From the NCBI GenBank assembly GCA_949751835.1, contig CATKHK010000024.1, positions 1 through 64,000 on the forward strand: a stretch of DNA of 64,000 nucleotides, given 5' to 3'. A program made the translations under genes and the position numbers. This DNA is from Blepharisma japonicum. Its lineage: Eukaryota > Ciliophora > Heterotrichea > Heterotrichida > Blepharismidae. Shown here in pieces: positions 56,125 to 64,000 of the stretch; position 1 is the stretch's first letter, and every line of letters starts with the position of its first letter. The notes beneath the pieces were generated by a model that saw only the letters and a list, made by a program, of their open reading frames with translations, was not told where the DNA came from and made no database searches.

Positions 56125-56342
56125 TTATATTTTAATAGTAATTCTAATAAGTAGAAAAGAATACCTATATTTCATTTCAGATTTTTTGAGAGAAAATATG
56201 AAGTAAATAGAGAAAATAAATCAATAAAAATAATTGGCTAAAGATTTGCTCTCCAAAAGGAGAAGAATACATTAAATTAAAAATTTTAGAACTTGTGAAC
56301 TTTTAATTTATCCAAATAATGATGCAGTGTTATATGCTTAAA

Positions 56343-57491
56343 TTACTCCTCATTGGGCTGATTTTCTCTTCTTTCCCTTAAAAATCTTATATAATCAATT
56401 CTATTGCCTTTATCAGTGAAATCCACACTTTCTTCAACCTTGAATTTCTTAAATGCAGCTCGTTTCTTTTTGTTTGGATATAGGTTCAGCATAATAAAAT
56501 CAGTAATAGTTGTCATTAATTTTAATAAAGCCAATCCAGAAGAAATCTGAAGCACTGTTTGTAATAGAGAAAATTCATATCCTAGCCCTTCTGACCTAAT
56601 CATAAATTTCAAGCCTATAAACTTTTTGAAGTCTCTTGTCAAAACTCCATCCTTATAATAATGATTAGAGCGCCTAAATAAAATTTACGTAAAATACACT
56701 GGATGGTCTTCGCTAGCTCCATCAAGTCTATCTACACTCAGAGTAGGATCACAAGTGGTTTCTTTTGTTTTGCAATTTCAATCAATAATAATTTCAATGA
56801 TCGCTCCTGTTTTTCTGACTTCATCCATACTTTCAATTCCCGCTTCAGACAAAATATCATTAATTGTATACCTAGTCGCTGGCTCTTCTGGATAACTTAC
56901 AGGTTTTTTCGAATCATAATTCGCATACTCATCTGTATCAAACTGAGGAAAATCTATTCCTGCCCACAGATTTATTACAAAATTCCCAATTCCGTAAATC
57001 TTGGACTCATCTAATTCAGAGGAACTTATAGAAGCTAGGTCTGGACATCATGTAAGACTTTTGCAATATCCATTATCAGTGCAAACTTTATATTCGTATG
57101 GCTCTTTATCACTGCAATCATCATCAGTTTCACAAGCATTTGTGCAGTAGCCCATTTGCTGGCCATCAACTCTGTAGCAGTGAACTCCCAAATTAAAGCC
57201 GTTGCCGTCTTGTTCTGGGTAAACTAAGTCGCCATGATCCCATGGGTAGTAGGTTCCATCCGTTTCTGAGTAGCCTTTGCCAGTTATTCGGTAATAAATA
57301 TATCCATCTCAGGTAGCTTTGATATTGTATCTTTGAAGAACTAGGAAACAATAAAAGATTACGTAAACTACTATAAGTGTTTGAAGGAATCAATCAATAA
57401 GTGACATTAAAAGATCTCTGATAATAAGCATACGTGCAGTCATATATGCGAAAACTTCATCAGGGTCTTTTCCTAAGATTTTTTCAAGCAT
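56343..57491 (-). CDS. P2X-type ATP-gated cation channel
   Basis: 377 residues after removing a 15-nt intron at 56674-56688 (GTAAATTTTATTTAG) and reading TGA as Trp. TM1 lies at ~36-58 (LLMSLIDWFLQTLIVVYVIF). The Cys-rich ectodomain (~10 Cys) contains YPEQDGNGFNLGVH and NFVINLWAGIDFPQF. Near the channel's ATP site is YFTRSNHYYKDGVLTRDFKK with GLKF (compare NFR...YGIRF), joined across the intron. TM2 follows, ISSGLALLKLMTTITDFIML, and then a basic cytosolic tail. P2X receptors form trimers opened by extracellular or vacuolar ATP. Length typical for the family. Confidence 0.88.
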
Positions 57492-57714
57492 ATTTAATTA
57501 TTCAAAACTACCCGTTTTATAAAGCATAAAGACATTCATGCACTTAAATGAGTGAACAGTCATTGGATATTTAAAAATCAGCAAATAGAAAAAATATTTC
57601 AATTAAGTTTTATTGTCGAAAGTGCAAATAATAACAATAGAAAATCACATAAAATAACAAAAAATAGTAAAGAAGTTAATGTAAAAAACTCTGATACATT
57701 TACAAATAAAACAA

Positions 57715-60243
57715 ATGGTTGAAGGTGGGTTGGAATATGAGCAGCTAAATGAGACAAAAACAGAAGATGCCTGGACTTCACAAAAGAAAAAAGAGAAATT
57801 CAAGAACCCTTTTGACTTTCCTGTCAAATCTAACACTAAAATAATCAAAAATAATTCCTCTGAAATAAAGGCGGGAATGCGGTCAACAAGCCAAAACTCA
57901 GAAGGGTCTCTTCGGAGAAGCCAAAGACTAATAAATAAGAGATTAAATGAAGACTCTGAAAGTGACTCAATTTCTTCAAGCTCTGAGATAAAAGAGGCCA
58001 CTCCAAAGCCAAAAAGATCTCAAAAAGATCCAAACAAAACCCCTAAAAAAATTATCGAGCATTACGTCCCTGATAAAAATGACAAATTTTACAATGTGGT
58101 CTATACTCATCCTAACTGAAGAGATGAAACTATGGTTGAAGGAATCGTTGTTGTGTCTCCAGGCATTATTGAGTTATATAGTCCCGAAGGTAAAGTTATT
58201 GTTGAAGAGCCGGCTTCTGAGTCTAAACACCACTTGCGTCCTGGCGCTACATTGATTTTGGGGAAAATAGAAGTAGCAGTTGATGAAGAGGTATCGTATA
58301 AGGACTTTGCATCTGGAAAATGTTTTATTTCAAAATTTAATAATGATGAAGAAGAAATGACTTTTACGAGAAGAAAAAAAAAGAAAAACGTTTCTATTCC
58401 TGAAGGTTCATTAGTTTTAGATGAGGAAAATAAAATTTTCGTCATTCCCCATTTGGCCAAAAATCTAAGAGAGCATCAAAAAATTGGCGTAAAATTCATG
58501 TATGATTGCATAGCAGGGAAAAAAAGCAAAAATTATTATGGATGTATATTAGCTGACACTATGGGACTCGGTAAAACTATACAAACTATAGCCTTATTGT
58601 ATCCTTTGCTGAGAAAAGACCCAAAAGGCGAGTCATTTTTAGATAAATCAATAATTGTGGTGCCATCAAGTTTGCTACTAAACTGGGCTAATGAATTTCA
58701 AAAATGGCTTGGGCCTTACCAATTAGGCGTTGTAGTCTGTATTGGCAACCAAAAAGAAAAAGAAGAAGCCATAGAAAAATTTGCTCAAGAGTCCACTTCT
58801 GTGCTCATTATTTCATATGAAACATTTAGAACCTACACAGAAGCCTTAGTTGATCTATGCGATTTATTAATCTGTGATGAAGGGCATCGGTTAAAAAACT
58901 TAAAAACCCAAACAGCTATGACTCTTAACGAAGTTAATTGCAGAAGAAGAATCATTTTAACAGGAACCCCGCTCCAAAACAAGCTTCTTGAGTTTTATTC
59001 CTGCATTTCTTTTGTTAACCCTGACATTTTGGGTGACAAAAATACTTTCATAAAGATTTTTTCAGATCCAATAGGCGCTGGACAAGACCCAAATTGCAGT
59101 GAAAAAGTGAAAGAGCTTGCATTGCAGAGGTCAGACGAACTTTGCAAGATAACATCTGCATTTATTTTAAGAAGAACCGGGACACTATTAGAAAAGTATT
59201 TAACACCTCGAAGCGAGTACCTTATTTTTTGTAAATTTTCTGAGCTTCAAACACAGATTTATCAAGCCTATATTCAGTCGAAATTCACAACAGAAGTCGT
59301 TGAAAATGTGGATGCGGGCAATGCTCTTAATATCATTACATCACTGAGAAAAATTTCAAACCACCCAGATCTTATATATAAGCACCAACCAAAATCTCCC
59401 AATCTGTTTGAAGCATGGACTTTAGCAATGAATTTATTCCCACAAGATTATGAAAATGACACTGAAAGATGCAAGTTTTCGACTAAAATGATGTTGTTTG
59501 ATTTTATTGTCAAAAAATCAATAGAAATAGGAGATAAAGTCATTCTCGCATCCAATTTTAATAAAACGCTTGATTTATACCAAGAACTTTGCAATCAAAG
59601 ACAATATCCTTTCTGCAGACTTGATGGGAGTACCACAGTTAATCAAAGACTAAAAATTGTAGACAAATTTAACTCTCCAGGGTCTAATGAAATTGTATTT
59701 CTACTCAGCTGCAAAGCAGGTGGAGTAGGGCTTAATTTAGTTGGCGCAAATAGACTAATTATTGTAGACCCTGACTGGAATCCAAGTAACGATAAACAAG
59801 TTATGGGTCGAATATGGAGAGATGGACAAAGTAAACCAGTCTATATTTATCGATTGTTTTCCACAGGCACAATTGATGAAAAAATATTCCAAAGGCAGCA
59901 TGCAAAAGAAACGCTTTCATCAACAATCATTGATTCTAAACAGTTTTCATCTTCTTTTTCAAGAAGGTACCTTAAGGAATTATTTACTCTTTCTCCAAAT
60001 TGTATGTCATTCGAAGACAGTGGCATCGATTTGCATAAAAGTGTGTATAAAGGGTCACTCTTAAGTGAAGCTGCAGATTTACTGGATGTTGTACAAATAA
60101 AGATCCCTGATTGGAAACTAGAAGAAAGAGTAATAGAAGAGAAATTAGACTTCGTTAATTCTCAGGTATTTGCTGATAATAAGAGAAAGTTGGAGGATAG
60201 CGACGGAGACGAAGACTTTGGAAGAAAACTCAAATTATTTTAA
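57715..60243 (+). CDS. RAD54B-like SNF2 DNA translocase
   Basis: 842 residues with one TGA-coded Trp (58117-58119). The N-terminal ~130 residues are charged and disordered. Residues ~125-205 resemble the RAD54B/ZGRF1-type N-terminal domain (KFYNVVYTHPNWRDE, LRPGATLILGKIEVAVDE). The SNF2 ATPase follows: ADTMGLGKTIQTIA (Walker A), DEGHRLKN (Walker B), ILTGTPLQN, LLSCKAGGVGLNLVGANRLI and GRIWRDGQ. It acts with RAD51 in homologous recombination, in the nucleus. Choice of RAD54B over RAD54 rests on the N-terminal domain. Confidence 0.88.
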
Positions 60244-60505
60244 CTTGTAATTAATGACGGTAACAATTAATGTGCTATTTAGCATAACGTGAATTAGACA
60301 AATTATTTTAAAATAGTAATTATAGAGATTTAAGTATTCACAATTAGTCAAAAATAAAAATAATAATATAATTTTTTAATATTCGGAAATAAAAATAAAA
60401 ATGAGAATTTAAACATAGATAATTGATCATGCGCTGCATCTCAAAATATTAAAAATTTCCTTATTTTTTTGAGGTGAGAAGAAAGTGGCGCATATTTAAT
60501 AATAA

Positions 60506-61522
60506 ATGTCGAATAACGAATGCCCTGCAGCCGAAGAATTTCCTTCTTCATCAGAGCTCAACATTGTTGCTAACCTTAACTCAATTCCATCAGAAAAAGA
60601 TGCTCCTTCTACCATCAATGGAGGAACACCAAGACAAAGATCCAGAAAGTCTAGCTCAATTTCCAATATTCCAATGCGAATAGAAGACATGCTCAAAGCT
60701 AAAGACGAAGAAGTCAAGGCCAAAATAACTACTTTAAGAATGCTAAAAAATGCTGAAGAAAGGAGAAACTATACAGCAGCCCCTCACATCAACCCAAACT
60801 CAAAGAAAATCCTCAAAAACTCCAAGCGAGCAATCGAGGACAAAGAATTAGAAGAAAAACTAGCCATCGAAGACGGTGACAAAGTTGATACCTTCCAAGA
60901 ATACAAGAATTTCGGAGCAGAAATCAAAATACCTTACGAATCTTTAAAAGAAAGCTTGAAAAACCGTAGCAGAATTCCAGTTGAAACTGAGGAGGAAAAA
61001 GTTGATACAAGCAAAATGACTTTGGTTGAAAGAAACTTGTACTGGGATAAAAAGAAAAACGAGAGAATAGAAAAAGAAAGAAAAAGCAAGGAAAAGGTAG
61101 AAATGAGCTCATGCACTTTTAAACCTGCGATTTCTCCAAGAATGTCAACAAGCAGCTCGATGTCATCAATTGAAAATATTGCATCTAAAGCTGCGAAATA
61201 CTCAAATAGCATTTACAGTGCGAAAAGAATATCATCTCCAATATCAGAAAGCAGCCATAAAGATGTGCAGGGAAAGCCAAAGACTTCTATATCTGAACAA
61301 AAACAAGCTAGAAATCTTAGAATTCCACCTCCAAATCCTATAGAAACTAAACAGCAACAAGCTGAAAAACCTGAAAAAAATATTGCAGAGCCTTTTGTGT
61401 CCCCAAATTATGCTCAACTGACTCCAGTTTGTAAAAACTATAAATTTAAGCAAGGCTTTAACTATGATAAGATGAAAAGCCAAGCTAAGCCAATGGTAAG
61501 ATATGGAGCACTAGGAAATTAG
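60506..61522 (+). CDS. Unrecognised 338-residue protein
   Basis: Single exon, Ser/Lys/Glu-rich and largely disordered, with one helical basic stretch (LVERNLYWDKKKNERIEKER) followed by SSCTFKPAISPRMSTSSS. That TFKPxI pattern is one I associate with ciliate cytoskeletal or ciliary proteins, but no domain is assigned. The C-terminus is rich in aromatic/basic residues (CKNYKFKQGFNYDK). Confidence 0.7.
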   Translation: MSNNECPAAEEFPSSSELNIVANLNSIPSEKDAPSTINGGTPRQRSRKSSSISNIPMRIEDMLKAKDEEVKAKITTLRMLKNAEERRNYTAAPHINPNSKKILKNSKRAIEDKELEEKLAIEDGDKVDTFQEYKNFGAEIKIPYESLKESLKNRSRIPVETEEEKVDTSKMTLVERNLYWDKKKNERIEKERKSKEKVEMSSCTFKPAISPRMSTSSSMSSIENIASKAAKYSNSIYSAKRISSPISESSHKDVQGKPKTSISEQKQARNLRIPPPNPIETKQQQAEKPEKNIAEPFVSPNYAQLTPVCKNYKFKQGFNYDKMKSQAKPMVRYGALGN

Positions 61523-61538
61523 TCATATAAAATAATAA

Positions 61539-62870
61539 TTAATTAGTTTTAAAAGCAATTTCTTTTGCAACTGCCCTAAATCTCTTCAAAGATAGTGGTT
61601 TTTCTTCTTCTCCGTTATTACTACTACCTTCAATCTCGCTTACTTTATATGTTTTCCTCGTCATACTTTTATTCGCTTCTTTACTGTACTCAGTCTTCGG
61701 TTTAATAATTTTCAGAAATTCCAAAATTTCGACTAAATCATCAGCTTCTTTTGCATATTCAAATATCATCCCCACGTTATTCGGTTCATTATGTAAGGGA
61801 TTTGCATTTTTTAAACTATTATATCACCTGCTTATTGAAGCCAAAGGAAAAAGAATCGATGAGAATTTATTCTTTAGTTTTTCAATTCTCACATTTTTCC
61901 CTGCTATTTCTTCTTCGATGCTTGCAATCTTTATTTTGGAGTCTTCGCATTTAGATTTATACAGAGCGATTTCTTCGACTGCGGTCGATTTCTGTGAAAG
62001 AATTTCTTGCTTTGTGCTTTTAATTTCATCTGATACTTTGTCAATTGATTCAGATAAATCCCCTAAAGTTTTGCATAAAGAGTTATGCTGGTTAGTGTGA
62101 GTCAAATAAATTTTAACAACTTCATTCCATGAGAAATCTTGTCCACGCATCTCATTAAAGGCCGTGATTAGCGTCTTTTTATTTTTCTTGAAATTATCAA
62201 TTTCATTATATTTGCCTCGACCAAGTTCTCCAAATTTTTCAGAAAAATGTTTATGCAAACTATAGAGTTCCATTGGCGTTTTTGGTCTTTTCATCTCTGG
62301 CTTCACTGAAGAAGCATCAAGTGATTTACCAGCATAGCTTTCAAGATTTAAAATTTGTGATCTCATGCTGGATTTTGACCTCATAAAATTTTCTCTAGTG
62401 GAATCAATTTGCCCGCAAACGTTTTCAGTTTCAGACTTAAAATATAAATTTCTAATTTTCATTACTTCAGTGGTCGATCTCATTCTCTCAAGCTCTTGGC
62501 TTGAGCTATGTGAAAGTTTTCGAAAATGCTGCTTTTCCTTTCTTAATGCCTCTATTTTATCTTTTATCAGTTTGTTTTCAAGCATAGTTTTATTTAACTT
62601 ACTTTGCTCATAAGCAAGCTGATTTTCAAGTCAGGCTGCTCTATTTATCAATGAATTCATTTTTGCTTTAGAGTCGCTCATTGAAAGTTTATTTGCTTTG
62701 TGCATTGAAATTTTATTTTGCGTTTCTCCAAGTTCTTGGTTTAAAATGTCAGATTGCTTTCTATTATGCTCGAGCTTTCTTGTATAAAAATACATATCTT
62801 TCTGCAATTTCTCAGCAAACGTTCCTTTGCCGTCAATGTATGAAGTTGAGAAAATTGGCTCAAGATTCAT
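61539..62870 (-). CDS. Coiled-coil protein, outer-dynein-arm docking-complex-like
   Basis: 443 residues across two TGA-coded Trp (near 62633 and 61806). Extended coiled coils occupy ~20-150 and ~270-350. The segment AAWLENQLAYEQSKLNKTML followed by ENKLIKDKIEALRKEKQHF resembles the core of docking-complex proteins (CCDC63/114/151 type: LENxLd..KfNe...N..LR..ID.LRkER). Proposed: axonemal structural protein. Other coiled-coil families remain possible. It is convergent with the gene ending at 61522. Confidence 0.6.
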
Positions 62871-62983
62871 CTTTGTATGGAAAATTGTTATTAAATAACA
62901 ATTTTCGCTATCTTATGGTAAGAACGCTAAGTTTTAAAAATAAATTGCTTCTGAAGAAAACTTGAATTTTCTTTATATAATAA

Positions 62984-63556
62984 ATGGGTAATCGAATTCA
63001 AAGGTTTTGTGCTCAGCTTATTCCACCTAGAAAATACATTCTGCTTGCTGGCGTTGAAGGATCTGGAAAGACCACAGTTTTGTTTGGACCTAGACTAAAG
63101 CCTGGATGGGAGCAACATCATATAGAGCAAACTTTAGGTTATAACTATGAAGAACTTAGAATTGATAATAACCTTCTCGCTGTTTTTGATACTCCTGGAA
63201 AAGAATCATTATATCCTATTGTGAAATCTTTAACTGATAATATCTACTTCGGAGCAATTGTATTTGTGTTCAGCATTAGCAAAGAGCCTATGAAATATAT
63301 TGAAGCTAAACGAAAAATCAGATTTTTAGCAAGTGAACCGTCATTAAAACAATGCGCACTTGCGGTGATTGCCAATATTTCTGTTGACATCGAAGCACAG
63401 TTTAAGCAAATACCGTTTTTAACAAGAGCTTTAGGGCTAGATGAATTAAAATCGATAGATGCGCAAAAGAAAAAACTTTTTGTATTTGATGCAAAATACT
63501 CTCCAAAAGAAACAGAAAAGGTTTGGAGGTGGATTGCGGACACTCTTGATGAATAA
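62984..63556 (+). CDS. Divergent ARF-like GTPase
   Basis: 190 residues starting MGNRIQRF, with Gly2 for possible myristoylation as in ARFs. P-loop GVEGSGKTTVLF replaces the usual GLDxAGKTT, and the switch II G3 is DTPGKES instead of DVGGQ. The NKxD motif is replaced by ANISVD. The catalytic Gln is therefore absent and guanine specificity doubtful. The overall fold (LLAGVEG, LLAVFDTPG, GAIVFVFSIS) still fits the ARF/ARL/SRbeta group. Possibly a GTP-locked or non-hydrolysing family member. Confidence 0.7.
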   Translation: MGNRIQRFCAQLIPPRKYILLAGVEGSGKTTVLFGPRLKPGWEQHHIEQTLGYNYEELRIDNNLLAVFDTPGKESLYPIVKSLTDNIYFGAIVFVFSISKEPMKYIEAKRKIRFLASEPSLKQCALAVIANISVDIEAQFKQIPFLTRALGLDELKSIDAQKKKLFVFDAKYSPKETEKVWRWIADTLDE

Positions 63557-63758
63557 AATTAAATTTACATTACAGGTTGATTTTTGTTGATTTTAGAAAT
63601 TAAAAAATATTTACTTATTAGAAATGCAATTAAGATTTGCAAGTTTTTTTATATCTCGACTTTCATATAATTATATATTACTTAAGAAAGAAATGTGATA
63701 ACTGAATTAAAATATTACTAGACTTACAGAGTATAGTAAAGCATTTAGTCAGCTAGTT

Positions 63759-64000
63759 TTACTTGAGTTTTCCTTTAGTTTTTCTTGATGAAGCTTTAGG
63801 CTTTCCTTCATCTAGCTGTAAAAACTGTTCAATGTAATCTTCATAAAATGTATTAAGTCTAAAAGTTTTTCGGTTTACTTCACGAATGTCTGGCACTTTG
63901 GCTAAGACCTTGATATAATCTGAAAGATTACTAAGTTCTTTATCATAGCGGTCATCGTGTCATGAAATAATAGGAATCCCATTATCTATTTGATATCCAA
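63759..64000 (-). CDS. C-terminal end of a CTD-type (FCP/SCP/NIF) phosphatase (partial)
   Basis: 80 codons from the right edge to a TAA at 63759-63761. DNGIPIISWHDDRYDKELSN followed by LSDYIKVLAKVPDIREV matches the end of the NLI-interacting-factor / FCP1-like phosphatase domain (DNGIPI.SW..D..D.EL..L..L..La...DvR), with TGA coding the Trp. A short basic tail ends KTKGKLK. The catalytic DxDxT lies beyond the window. Confidence 0.78.

Overview
The window is nuclear DNA of a heterotrich ciliate, most likely Blepharisma or a close relative. Three directly visible traits support this. (1) TGA is read as tryptophan throughout: dozens of conserved Trp positions are TGA, for example the Trp of the Rab G3 motif WDTAGQ at 3304-3306, while TAA and TAG act as stops. 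(2) The spliceosomal introns are tiny: I find 15, of which twelve are 15 nt, two are 16 nt and one is 19 nt, all GT..AG. (3) The DNA is AT-rich, with densely packed, often divergent or convergent genes. With a standard code and no tiny introns nearly every gene here would look broken; with both applied, the coding regions become continuous. I cannot tell from sequence alone whether this is macronuclear or micronuclear DNA.

Layout. 0-7.6 kb: end of an unknown gene, a PTS2-type peroxisomal acyl-CoA oxidase, a Rab GTPase and a large WD40/solenoid/LamG-like protein. 7.6-14 kb: a gene-poor island with three paralogous genes for very small MG(S/T)C-starting, probably N-myristoylated proteins, a small membrane peptide gene and a decayed Tc1/mariner/IS630-type transposon with ~140-bp inverted ends. 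14-19.7 kb: an unknown protein sharing a 16-bp promoter region with BCD1/ZNHIT6, a PH-domain kinase, a p24-delta cargo receptor, a WGR-WGR-SAM protein and a zinc-motif repeat protein. 19.7-22 kb: gene-poor, with four tandem copies of a ~175-bp repeat. 22-33 kb: a sphingomyelinase-like enzyme, a RING/IBR-PARP fusion, TMEM230-like and FIT-family membrane proteins, eIF5A, an NRF-6-like acyltransferase, a histone-fold SPT3-like factor and a DYRK-related kinase. 33-47 kb: a PB1-ZZ-UBA protein, a CCDC33 homolog, an MRH/ATG27-type receptor, VPS26, a heat-shock factor, several unknown proteins, a SEL1-repeat protein and a 12-repeat HFxLG protein. 47-64 kb: MED20, METTL16, a queuosine-salvage enzyme, another small MGxCC acylation-type protein, ELP2, a NEPRO-like protein, UBE2K, a P2X receptor, a RAD54B-type helicase, a docking-complex-like coiled coil, a divergent ARF-like GTPase and the end of a CTD-type phosphatase.

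There are no operons. Neighbouring genes are mostly unrelated housekeeping functions (membrane traffic, lipid metabolism, RNA modification, transcription, cilia), but several share extremely short divergent promoters: 6, 11, 16, 50 and 56 bp between start codons. The most unusual items are the small lipid-anchored protein family, the RING/IBR-mono-ART fusion, the WGR-WGR-SAM protein, a transposon whose ends duplicate part of its own transposase gene, and the observation that every 15-nt intron would introduce an in-frame TAA or TAG if it were retained.
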